Shown here: piece by piece, positions 1-9,504 of the stretch
Position numbering within the stretch: the first letter of the stretch is position 1
Layout of the letters: each line of letters begins with the position of its first letter
Position numbers and translations under genes: made by a program
Notes under the pieces: model-generated
The model's database searches: none
What the model saw: the letters and a program-made list of their open reading frames with translations, nothing else
What the model was told of the DNA's origin: nothing
Assembly (NCBI RefSeq): GCF_026151205.1
Contig: NC_087074.1
Span: forward strand, 15,346,962-15,410,961
Source: Bolinopsis microptera
Lineage: Eukaryota; Ctenophora; Tentaculata; Lobata; Bolinopsidae
Direction of reading: 5' to 3'
DNA length: 64,000 nt

Positions 1-773
1 AAACACTTCCTTATCCCTCAAAATTGATGTTTTATAGTTGATACGAGCAACAAGCAACATATGTTTTGATCCTTCGGTTCTACTCATGACCTAGGCAGTT
101 AAGCTGAACCCGACAGATCGAGGCAATCCTCACCTTAACTGATCAAACTGGTACTAACACAATTTTCAGATATAAATGTTCTTTGCGATACGTTTATTGC
201 AGCTTTGCAACTTGAGTGAAGACCAGAGTACGAAAACACACAGCAGGTAAGCAACTCACTTTTGGTGACTGTTCCTCACGAACATTCTGATCCTGCAACA
301 TATGAACAGCTAGGGAGATCGTCTCCTTAACAAATCGGACAGGTACTATCACAATTTCCAGAGCACAGCATGATAACAAAGTCAAAAGAAACACAACGAA
401 GGTAGGTTACCAACACCACAATATAACAATTATACTAACAACTGAATTAAATTTATTCTGACGACGGGCAGCCCTGATGTGCTCCGTCATCCTCAACGAG
501 CGACCACTTGTAATAGAGGTGTTATGTCATGTGACACCGATCCGTCCAATCACAAACAGGACGAGTCAGCAGATCGATATCGTGTTTTTACTTTCTTTAT
601 CTTTATTTGACCCTCTGTTCACATTGTTATCTCTACCACATCTCGGCTCGGCAAGGTCCACGTGCAATATCTGCACCACGGTAAACACGCCATGATTACG
701 TCATGAACTTGAAATAGTGTGATTGTTGTACTTATATAACCGTGCCCATTGCCCACATACAATACAAACTGTT

Positions 774-934
774 GGGGGGGGGGGGGGGGGGTTTAAGATA
801 AACAACCGATCTTGAGGGAAGTGGACAGTGATTTTTTTTAAATGACCAGGTCTGCTTAAATAACTAAAAAATTATGTTAATATTCTGTTCATGACTGGAC
901 GATAAGTTCCTACAATCCCCCCCCCCCCCCCCCC
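774..934. other. Foldback spacer bounded by G18 and C18 runs
   Basis: The two arms end in a run of 18 G (774-791) and a complementary run of 18 C (917-934). Between them is a unique AT-rich spacer of about 125 bp. The homopolymers are symmetric, so they belong to the arms and would form the last part of the stem. No gene is visible in the spacer. Confidence 0.8.
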
Positions 935-1522
935 AACAGTTTGTATTGTACGTGGGCAATGGGCACGGTTATATAAGTACAACAATCACACTATTTCAAG
1001 TTCATGACGTAATCATGGCGTGTTAACCGCGGTGCAGATATTGCATGTGGACCTTGCCGAGCCGAGATGTGGTAGAGATAACAATGTGAACAGAGGGTCA
1101 AATAAAGATAAGGAAAGTAAACACACGATATCGATCTGCTGACTCGTCCTGTTTGTGATTGTACGGATCGGTGTCACATGACATAACACCTCTATTACAA
1201 GTGGTCGCTCGTTGAGGATGACGGAGCACATCAGGGCTGCCCGTCGTCAGAATAAATTTAATTCAGTTGTTAGTATAATTGTTATATTGTGGTGTTGGTA
1301 ACCTACCTTCGTTGTGTTTCTTTTGACTTTGTTATGCTCTGGAAATTGTGAAAATTACGCTCTGGAAATTGTGATATTACCTGCTCTGGAAATTGTGATA
1401 GTACCTGTTCGATTTGTTAAGGAGACGATCTCCCTGTTCATATGTTTGTTATATATTATGGTAATTTATTATGTAACTTATTTATTTATATTATTCCTTA
1501 GTCTCGTATGACCATAGTTGGT

Positions 1523-1810
1523 CAGTGGCGTAACGAAAGGCCCTGCTGACCCCGCTGTGCAGGGGGGCGCCGTCTTAGGGGGGCGCCAAATCGTCGTTTG
1601 AATGTGGGACAATTTCGAAGACTTAACTAAAGTACTAGCAAAACTGCGCGTTTTGTTCTAGATACACACTTTTTTAGAGATTTTACCGGCGTATTCTCTA
1701 AAATCACCTAATTTGTTCAATTTTAGGGAGGGGCACCAAAAGGGGAGGGGGCGCCAACAGGGGGGCGCTTTTTTCGGCAGGGGGCGCCAACTGGCAACGT
1801 TACGCCACTG
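1523..1810. mobile_element. hAT-type MITE with 8-bp target duplication
   Basis: A 288-bp element has perfect 13-bp terminal inverted repeats, CAGTGGCGTAACG at 1523-1535 and CGTTACGCCACTG at 1798-1810. It is flanked by an exact 8-bp duplication TAGTTGGT at 1515-1522 and 1811-1818. The CAGTG start and 8-bp duplication are diagnostic of the hAT superfamily. It contains several GGGGGCGCCAA-like subterminal motifs, is far more GC-rich than its surroundings, and has no coding capacity. It sits inside the right arm of the 1-2162 foldback, so it inserted after that inverted repeat formed. Confidence 0.92.
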
Positions 1811-2350
1811 TAGTTGGTACTACAATAAGTGGGTTTCACTTCTAAGCTACCGTATACTAAATTGTTACAGGATCAGAATGTTCGTGAGGAACAGTCACCA
1901 AAAGTGAGTTGCTTACCTGCTGTGTGTTTTCGTACTCTGGTCTTCACTCAAGTTGCAAAGCTGCAATAAACGTATCGCAAAGAACATTTATATCTGAAAA
2001 TTGTGTTAGTACCAGTTTGATCAGTTAAGGTGAGGATTGCCTCGATCTGTCGGGTTCAGCTTAACTGCCTAGGTCATGAGTAGAACCGAAGGATCAAAAC
2101 ATATGTTGCTTGTTGCTCGTATCAACTATAAAACATCAATTTTGAGGGATAAGGAAGTGTTTATAGGTTCTTAAACCTAGCTAAATCGATTTTTCGTGCA
2201 ATTTTAGGTCAGAAACAGTCATCAAAATGAGTTAATAAGAAGGTCGATTTCTCGGTTATTTTTGAGCTTTCGTTCAGAAAATAATTCGGGGCCTTCAAAG
2301 GGGGGTAACAAGAAAGCGTTACAAGTGTTACAAGCCTTCTATAATACAAA

Positions 2351-2480
2351 ATGTGTATCATCTCTTCAACCCGCTGAACATGTGCTTACCCTAAAAATGT
2401 AAACAAATGTGTTTCACCTCCTCAACCCGCTGAACATGTGCTTACTATTAAAGTAAACAAATGTGTTTCACCTCCCCACC
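2351..2480. repeat. Short tandem duplication, unit about 55 bp, 2.4 copies
   Basis: Units begin ATGTGT at 2351, 2407 and 2461. They share the core CAACCCGCTGAACATGTGC and end in GTAAACAA. The copies differ by small substitutions and length changes. Confidence 0.8.
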
Positions 2481-2803
2481 AGTATCCACATCTATAGCCT
2501 GAGGTCCCCAGCCCCAGGTAAGTCGCGATTTGTAAGTTTGATTTTGAGATTTAAAGTATAACTATAACGTCACAATTTACATGTATCCAACTAGATAAAG
2601 ATTATAGTTATAGACTCGAGAATGCTGCGCGTTCCCACAGCCACATTTTATCCGAATTTTCAGCGCATTTTTTGGCGAATTTAACCGCCCTAAAAATTAA
2701 AACTTGAAGTTGTAAATTTGCAAATTATTCGCGTACTTTTTTAAAACTCTTAATAATAATACGCCGTACTTTTTGACGAAAATTTGACGAATTTAACTTG
2801 TAT

Positions 2804-2880
2804 TACGTTGCGACCCCCACGGTCGTCCTGACGATACAGGGGGAGCCGCGCACTTCGTGCGCGGCGGGTCATACAACGTA
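2804..2880. repeat. Small palindromic element with GC-rich hairpin
   Basis: The ends TACGTTG (2804-2810) and CAACGTA (2874-2880) are inverted, with the CGACCC/GGGTC block just inside. At 2846-2864 an 8-bp perfect stem CCGCGCAC/GTGCGCGG closes a 3-nt loop. This is one of the most GC-rich spots in an AT-rich region. It could be a tiny non-autonomous element or an inserted hairpin. Confidence 0.5.
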
Positions 2881-4739
2881 TGACAAAATTTAACAGCCTG
2901 GGCTCTGCCTTGTGCCTACCTCTGAACCTTATTTGTTTGAAGTTGAACTGGAATCACCCAGAACAGATTACCGTACTTAAGAGTGCAGTGGCACCTCGTA
3001 ACTAGGGTGTACTATGGTCATTTAAATAGGCCTAGGAGAGGTTATAAGTTGCACAATCACTATTTCCGGAGACTATAACATATAAAAATCTCTTGCCACC
3101 AATAAAAATTTCTTGCAACCTGCAAAACAGTAGCGTTTTTTAGCGTTTAATAATTTGGATCTTAAACTCAAGATCCAAATTCAAGTCAGACATACCAAAC
3201 TCAAGTCATACCAAACTCAAGTCAGATATACCTCCCACCTTTTTAACCGCTGAGGGCATGAAGCTGTGATTACAACTTGGACTGAGATTTAGTTATTCAT
3301 TAGTGATATAAAGTGCATAGAAATTACGATTCTGGGCTTTAGCGGTGTCTAACTCTAGGTAGCGCGCGGTGTCTAGGTAAGCTTAGCGACGTCTAAAAGT
3401 AAGGGAAGGGGATACTGAAATTTATTATTGAGAGTTGCGCTCGATGAAACATTTGCGTTTGCTGATTGAAAGGAGAGAGGTTCGGATCTGCACGGGCTTC
3501 GATGTGGAGCTTGTCGTGTTGAATGAAGGTTGCTAGAATTTGGGTTATGGTTGAGTGAGTATAATTAATATTATATAAGCATCTTAGTTTGGGGAGACCA
3601 TCGTGTCTTAGCAATAATAATTTATTTGTAGTGATCTTCTTCGTTTAGTTACTTTTAAGAACAATTTTAAGGCGAGCGAATTAGTAAGAGCCCACAATTC
3701 AACAATATAATATTCAGTACATTGTTTTATAAAAACAGCGTAAACTACTTGTTTAATTTTCGCAATATATATTCGGTATTATATTTTTGAAAATATACAC
3801 TGTTATATTTCATTCATATCGACTGATTTAAAAAACCTTAATCATTTGTCGTGACTATATCAAAAAAACCAGTCCCATAGCTCCGGACAACCTTATAACG
3901 TAATTGCGGCACTGTGGCAGTGTGGCATTTGCGGCACTCGTATGCGGTTAGTACTTGCGGCACTATCATATGTAACATGCGACACTTGCTGCACTAATAT
4001 GATAATGTGGCACTTGCGGCACTAACAATAACATATGTGACACTCTTATAAACACATCTGGTCAGAATTTAATATGTGGTACATTATTGGAACGTTGTTG
4101 TTTGATACAATGGTTGAAATGAGGCTGACAAATCTTTAACTATTCGAATTTTAATGATGAACACGTTTATCCGAAATTCTCGTTAATATACTAATTTGAC
4201 CAAAACCCACAATCATGGGTGGAGTGGACCGCTGCCAGTGTCTCTCTTTCCCAAACAAAAGGAAATGATAATAATTTGAATAACCGTCTGCAAATGCAAA
4301 ATGATAACGAGAATGAAATCGATCGCTCGCTTTTCCCATTCATTCACGGCTTACGAATTTTAATAATTTTCAATTAATTACATCAATCACATTCTGTACA
4401 AATCTCTTTGGGTTGCTTTCGGGTCGATACCTAGTATTTCGGGATAACGGTGGTATCAGTGTCCAATTAGCTGATGTTTATTGAATCTTTCTTGCCGAGT
4501 ACAGCTGCATTCGGGTAGTTCTTCTTAATCTATTACAATTGTACATTGATTTTTACACTCATTCAAGTTGTCATTAAATTCATATATAATGCCATTTAAC
4601 TGTCGTTGGAAAGCAAAATTTGTTCGAAATCACGAATGAGCAAAATTCTGACCTTTCGCACGTGCAAACTTTGAGCAGAAGTTGCATGCGCATACAATAT
4701 TTATCACCGTAAATGTTTGCATATTGCGATCAAAAAATA

Positions 4740-4770
4740 TATAAAACACCAATATTATTGGTGTTTTATA
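4740..4770. repeat. 31-bp perfect palindrome
   Basis: TATAAAACACCAATA at 4740-4754 is followed by one T and then its exact reverse complement at 4756-4770. There is no associated gene. It may be a site footprint or the remnant of a small foldback. Confidence 0.75.
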
Positions 4771-5694
4771 AATCGTTTGATAAGCATGGGTTCCAGAAAA
4801 CCCATTTCCCGATACTCCTGAAACTTTTAAAAAAAAATACTGTCGATTTGGTCAACACCTAGCTGCTCTGTAAAATTTCAGATCTTTATGTCAATTTTAA
4901 CATGGTTTTATAAGGCACCTGAATATGGCGATTTTGGGTTTTTTTACCAAATTTCGTATAACATGCTGGCGCGTATTTTTCGCAAATTTCTTAAAAACCT
5001 CCACACAACTTTTTTCTATTCCTGTCATCTTTGACATTGAATTAGAATTGTTTGAACTTAGAATATGCCTGCTGAACTACTTTTGGTGAGTCTTAATGCC
5101 TGAAAAGAGTAAAGGGGGTATAATAGTATAGGGGGTAAATAGTATAGTGAGTATTAATGGCGACGGTCGTGCTTGCAAGCACTTAGGGCCTGTCATGATA
5201 TCATGGATCGCTTAGATTCCACCAGGATCTGCAGTAGTCCTCATAATTCTGCGGCCTCTATGTATCGTTATCTCGGCATGTGAAAATTTGCAGCCTTCCA
5301 GACATTGATTGGGTTAACGAGGTGTCGTACGTCACCTCAAGATTCAAGATTCTCAGAAGAACAAATAATACAAAAAAACATTTTTATGAACAATAGACGT
5401 ATTAATTCCTGTGAAAATTAGATTTGGCTTTTATTTTGTAAAATATTCGGTATTCTGTTTTTTGAAAATATACACTGTTATATTTATAATGTCAAAATAT
5501 TAGTTGTTATATCTTTTTCTGAAAATTGTCATTTTACTTATCATTGGTGAAGTAACTATGTGTTCGCACTGTAAGTGTACAGTGCAATGGTCACAGATAG
5601 AAGTTCGATCCTAACAAACTAAACTTGATCATAACAAATACAATTTAATCGAACCAACCTTTAGGGAAGTTTTCCAAAACAGACTAACGCCGTG

Positions 5695-5969
5695 ATGATT
5701 TTGTTCCTGACACTACTGTTCACAACAGTTGCCTCAAAACCGGCTGACTTGGACGAGATGGACGTGATTGGTGGAGACCTCCTGAAATTACCTAAACCTG
5801 CATTAGAATGGAACATCTGATCGGGACGTACAACTGCGATATCGGAAATGCTCAATGTGATGCTTTTAAAGCTCAAAAAATGATAGATGATCTTGAGTTT
5901 GGGAAGGTGAACTGTGATGATGGAACTAATGAACTACTTTGCAGCCAAGCAAAGCAACTGGTCAATTAG
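5695..5969 (+). pseudogene. Small secreted cysteine-containing protein, frameshifted (or exon with an assembly indel)
   Basis: An ATG at 5695 opens a frame whose first residues, MILFLTLLFTTVASKPA, look like a classical signal peptide (hydrophobic core, small residues before the cleavage zone). That frame stops at 5818-5820. A second, overlapping frame, open after a stop near 5790 and ending with TAG at 5967-5969, continues in the same style with four cysteines (YNCDIGNAQC, VNCDDG, LLCSQA) and an acidic, amphipathic composition. A single-base indel between about 5791 and 5820 would join them into one protein of about 90 residues. I do not recognise the family. It could be a recent pseudogene, an assembly error, or an undetected splice. 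It lies just downstream of the PDZ gene's 3' end, on the opposite strand. Confidence 0.5.
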
Positions 5970-6107
5970 ATAGAGTCATAACTTGTTGCGGTTTCCCGCC
6001 CTTATAAATGTGTCGGCAAAAATGATCAACAAACAGTTTAGATCTTTATACCGTCTACCCTTAATTACTCCTTCCGAAAATTACTGCATATAATAAGAGT
6101 TGGAAGC

Positions 6108-6135
6108 TTAATTCAATGAGGTGAGGAGCCCACAG
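6108..6135 (-). CDS. Proposed terminal micro-exon of the PDZ gene
   Basis: After exon 5 (two bases carried over), acceptor AAATATTTTTGCAG precedes 6135. Nine codons plus stop follow, ending LLTSLN, with TAA at 6108-6110. The acceptor is very good and the phase fits. So short an exon can occur by chance and needs transcript support. Confidence 0.45.
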
Positions 6136-8772
6136 CTGCAAAAATATTTGTCCGGCAATGTGCCAAGCTTAACTTGAACCGAAACAAACTACAAAGTAGG
6201 ATGGAAGGAGATAGTTTTGGATAGGAATGTGGAAGTAACCATACCTGACGTAGAAAGTATCTCTAGCTGCAAGATAAGCGGAGCTGTTGCTGCGTACAGC
6301 CAGTTTAGCGGGGGTCTGACATCTTATGGCCTGGTTCGCTTCTTCAATTGACAAGTTTGTGACTGGAGTACCGTTAGCTTCCACCACTTCGTCCCCAACG
6401 CTCACACCGTCCTGAGGGAAATGAGGGTCAGCTCACCGAGATAGAGGTTAACAAAGGGATGTAAGGAAGTGGGCCGCCAAATTTGAGGACTACTTTGTGG
6501 AACTTGGGCAGTCATTGTGCTAAAGTTAGTAAAAGTTTGACTAGATAATAAAGTGAACTTACTGGGCCGGTTGATAGTCCAGTGTTCAGGATTTTGCTGA
6601 TGAAGATGGCCTTACTACGAGATTTGCCGCATATGACTTCGAAGCCCTCCAGGTGAGAAATGGAAACATTTTCTGGTTAGCTCAGCTCCGGGGTTTTTAT
6701 TTTTTTCCGGACGTTTGGAAGCTGAAAAATACAAGATGTGTTAGCTACATCAATAAAGATGACGCAAAATCAAAGCGTGGAGTAGATTTTAAATTTTGAA
6801 TAAAGACCAAATCTAATTGATCAATTATTCTATTATTTAGAGCAGTGTCAGGTTAACAAAATATCTCTCATACTTGAACTAGAAGTGGAACTGGAAGACG
6901 ATTGAGCGACAGTTCGAGCAGGTTTTCTCGGTCTGGCTGCTGGTTGTACTTCCTCAATCTTTATCATGGTTCCGTGTACTTTTCTCGCCTGCAGAAAGTG
7001 TGAAATAAGAATGAATATTAACACTTCATTAGTTTGAGGACCTTATCAGTATGTACATGCTTCAACATAATTGTTGTCGAATTTCGGAACTTGATAAATC
7101 TACATCCCACACTACTAAGGCGCCCACATTACTTTACTGATTCTCTGAATATGTGAATATGCATGGTAGGAATTATGTTTCAGCTAGCACCGGAAATACC
7201 TATACAATCGAGTTTTGAGATAATATATTTGAAAAATCACAGAAAGAACTGTCTCTAATCAAACATAGCAAATCTCAGTATGAGTAAACATATTTAAATG
7301 GTAATTATACAATTATAATTACCCTAGGTTTGATGGCGATGTCGCTGATCCTCTTAACGGGACTCTCCGAACTGACGACGTGTTGCAAGCCCTCCATGTA
7401 CCCTCTGTTCTCCTCCAGAACCACTGTTTTCACCTTGTCGGTGCTGCTGACAGAACTGCGAGGGGACGAGTTTTTTCCTCCTTTACCCATGATCACGTTT
7501 ACTTTGCGGCCGCTGATTGTTCGGGCCTCCGTGAACGTTACGTCGGAGAGCGTCATCGAGTTGTTCTGAAAGTGAGTTCCGGTTAATTTCTGGTGGTTTG
7601 GAGGAAGGTTATGTGGTGCGCTTTGGGAGCTAACTTTGGTTTTGAATTACAGTACTCAGGGTTCAAAATATTCTGGAAATAAAATATGAAATTTAGATCG
7701 AAAATTTGGGAACTCAAAATTTTGGTTTTAATAAAAATCAGTAACTACGAACGAAACGATACTCGTACAGGACAAAAACGACAGACAAAATAGACGCCAC
7801 CACACACCAATGAAACGAAAGATAAGAGAGCTGCAAAATATCAGGCCCCTTGACGAAGGTAACATTGCCGACAGGGCAGCTCCGTCTGTACGCCTCCCAG
7901 TTGTGCAGTTCCTCCTGATCCTCCCTAGCAACACTACAGTTGTAGAGTCTGGAGTGCTCCAGCAGGTACGAGCTCATATCATCACAGTACCGCAAACAAA
8001 CCGCCGGGCTTTCCCGCAGATCCACCATGCTGTGTTCCCGCAGTGATGCTGCCGAGCTATCTTGCAGTGGTGAGGTCACGTGAACAGATGCTGCCGAGCT
8101 GTCCAGTGAAGAAGTGGGACGAAGATCCAGGGATGTGAAGGTTGAGGAGGAGGAAGCAGTGCTGAAGCAAGATGTCTCTTCTTCTAGTTGGGATCTAGAT
8201 ATTATCTCTTCCTTCGTAGCTCTGTTGGATATCTTGGTTTGGATGTCCTCTTTCATAGCTTTATTCTGCTCATGAAGTGGCCTTAATCTATCACAAAATG
8301 CGCTGTATGAGTCAGCCTCATACAGGACTGAGTATATTTTCTTGGCCGGGGAGCTCATAGTCTTCGCAAGCCACTTTCGGGGAGATCCCCCTCCTTCTCT
8401 GACCACGTCCGGTGACTTAGAAAACTCATTTGATCTATATAAATCCGGGGCAGTCTGGCACTTCTTCAGCTGAGGCAGCTCCATTCCATACTTCTTCAAA
8501 GTCCTGTTGAGTCGGTCTTGGGCAAAAGCTGGGTCCTTAGAACGCGCCGTAATCCGCGGAAAAGATCTGGTCCTGTCGCTCCCTAACTTCCGCAAGATTT
8601 GCATCTTTTGACGGTCTATAGCCGCTAGTTGCTGCTTCAACCTGTTGTCTTGTTGAACGTCTGGATTGGTGTCGTTAGCCATGGATTTACCCCTCCCTGA
8701 CCTGATGATGTGCTCGTATTTAATGTCCGTTCGGTGGACCCGGGAGCTGTAAGAGATCTTACTATACGACAT
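6108..8772 (-). CDS. PDZ-domain protein gene, six proposed exons, about 523 residues
   Basis: Proposed exons in transcript order are 8772-7864, 7565-7323, 6988-6874, 6672-6563, 6411-6245 and 6135-6108. The phases fit throughout and the total of 1572 nt is divisible by three. The first ATG in good context is at 8772 (AACATGT). Residues 1-303 are a polar, serine-rich region with a charged helical stretch (RLKQQLAAIDRQKMQILRKL, about 45-63). Residues about 304-422 are basic and serine-rich. A single PDZ domain (about 424-505) lies near the C terminus and is followed by a short tail. PDZ domains bind C-terminal peptides of partner proteins, so a cytoplasmic scaffold role is inferred. I recognise the domain but not the family. 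Weak points are the exon 1 donor (GTTACC, poor consensus) and the tiny last exon. Confidence 0.8.
6245..6411 (-). CDS. Exon 5: second half of the PDZ domain
   Basis: Acceptor CATTTCCCTCAG precedes 6411 and donor TCAG|GTATGG follows 6245. The frame reads DGVSVGDEVVEANGTPVTNL, the hallmark (L/V)xVGDxVxxxNG segment of PDZ domains. It is followed by a helix (SIEEANQAIR) and the last strand (AKLAVRS). This exon is the firmest evidence for the domain call. Confidence 0.88.
6563..6672 (-). CDS. Exon 4: first half of the PDZ domain
   Basis: It encodes KNVSISHLEGFEVICGKSRS and onward to ISKILNTGLSTGP. This matches strands A-C of a PDZ fold. The carboxylate-binding loop, usually GLGF, reads LEGF. Donor CCA|GTAAGT is strong; the acceptor before 6672 (AACCAG) has a poor pyrimidine tract. 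The phase joins exons 3 and 5 exactly. Confidence 0.82.
6874..6988 (-). CDS. Exon 3 of the PDZ gene, linker before the PDZ domain
   Basis: Acceptor TTTCTGCAG precedes 6988 and donor CAA|GTATGA follows 6874. It enters in phase 0 and leaves after one base. The frame reads ARKVHGTMIKIEEVQPAARP, then a proline/arginine and serine run (SSSSSTSSS). It looks like a flexible basic linker. Confidence 0.78.
7323..7565 (-). CDS. Exon 2 of the PDZ gene (81 codons)
   Basis: It is bounded by acceptor CTCACTTTCAG before 7565 and donor AGG|GTAATT after 7323, both phase 0. It encodes NNSMTLSDVTFTEARTISGR and onward, with a glycine/lysine-rich patch (GKGGKNSSPRSS), ending at ISDIAIKPR. It is basic with no recognised domain. 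The plus-strand frames at 7330-7586 are shadows of this exon. Confidence 0.75.
7864..8772 (-). CDS. Exon 1 of the PDZ gene (N-terminal 303 residues)
   Basis: This is the longest credible coding stretch in the window. It begins MSYSKISYSSRVHRTD and includes a lysine/glutamine-rich probable helix (about 45-63), a basic proline-containing segment SPRKWLAKTMSSPAKKIYSV (about 130-149), and serine-rich repeats with SSAAS. It ends near ELHNWEAYRRSCPVGN. The frame stays open upstream to 8862, but with no in-frame ATG before 8772. Downstream of about 7864 it becomes hydrophobic and less protein-like before a stop at 7738. The donor is therefore before that, but no strong MAG|GTRAGT is visible. 7864 is the best phase-0 GT that joins the next exon. 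Confidence 0.72.
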
Positions 8773-9504
8773 GTTGACGGTCGGGCAAAGTTCGAGAAAC
8801 GATATTAGAAATGAGAACGGAATTGGTGAGCTATTATCAAGAGAAAGAGTACTTAGAATCAATCTTGCCGTACTTAGGATGTTTTATAATTATTGTTGTC
8901 GTAGTTAAAGCCTCGGTCAATCTGCTAATAGAAGCATTGTGAATTTCTCACGTTTTCTACCCTAATTTTCATTAGCTCCGCTCTTATCATCAAGCTCAAA
9001 ATGGATTGTTCTAGTTCGTAAAAGGATTGATCCATGTAAATGCATGCGCATATTAATATAAATTATCATTAAACTCTTCTCACAAGAAATAATATTAAAG
9101 AAAACAATCTGAGAGAGAGAGATAAGAAGCCCCGCCAGATGGGTGCTGTGAGAATTGAGAAGCTTATTATCAGATAACGAAAATTCATGTGAGTCAAACG
9201 AATTAGAGAAACTTTAAAGACCTCATCTATAATTCAAGTAACCATGAGGGGCTGAAAATACTGTGACTCGGTACTGCAAATGGCGAGGAAAGCTGATAAA
9301 TAATAAAATCAGTGGACAGGTTCTATGAAGTACGACTTGAATGATGCATGTGCAATGATCTAACATTAAGGTTCCGCAGACATAAACCGTTTAAGAGGGC
9401 CGGTGAGGATCCATTGTGTAGTTTACGTTTAGCGACTTATAGTATCATTACCCACGATTGATGCCCAATAATTTAATAGGCAGTAAATCTTAGCTTATCG
9501 AATC
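8773..9504. other. Upstream flank of the PDZ gene; no gene seen
   Basis: AT-rich sequence with a short GAGAGAGAGATAAG stretch near 9110. It presumably holds the 5' UTR and promoter of the minus-strand PDZ gene, but I see no clear TATA or initiator signature. Confidence 0.5.

Larger units (their letters stand above)
1..2162. mobile_element. Foldback element: long inverted repeat with near-identical arms, cut by the window edge
   Basis: The first bases (AAACACTTCCTTATCCC) are the reverse complement of bases ending at 2162. The match continues inward, so 1-773 pairs with about 935-2162. Arm identity looks well above 95% where uninterrupted: for example 480-695 and 1013-1231 encode mirror-image frames differing at only a few positions. 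The right arm is longer because it carries a tandem triplication of a unit beginning GCTCTGGAAATTGTGA (about 1335-1405) and an insert at about 1446-1864. No transposase frame is visible, so it is either non-autonomous or an inverted duplication. The left end lies outside the window, so true termini and any target duplication cannot be read. Substitutions and insertions between the arms argue against a simple read-through artefact. Confidence 0.88.
2163..5694. other. Non-coding AT-rich stretch with small repeats
   Basis: No supported gene is seen on either strand. The longest open frames are about 60-75 codons, lack good splice contexts and fit chance expectation. It holds the small repeats and palindromes listed separately, and a degenerate GCGGCAC/TGGCACT-rich patch at about 3895-4035. 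Confidence 0.6.

Noticed and set aside
477-1231. Mirror-image 72-codon frames
   Set aside because: Same sequence in the two foldback arms; conservation reflects arm identity, not selection on a protein.
7330-8046. Plus-strand frames opposite the PDZ gene
   Set aside because: Shadows of exons 1 and 2; no signal of their own.
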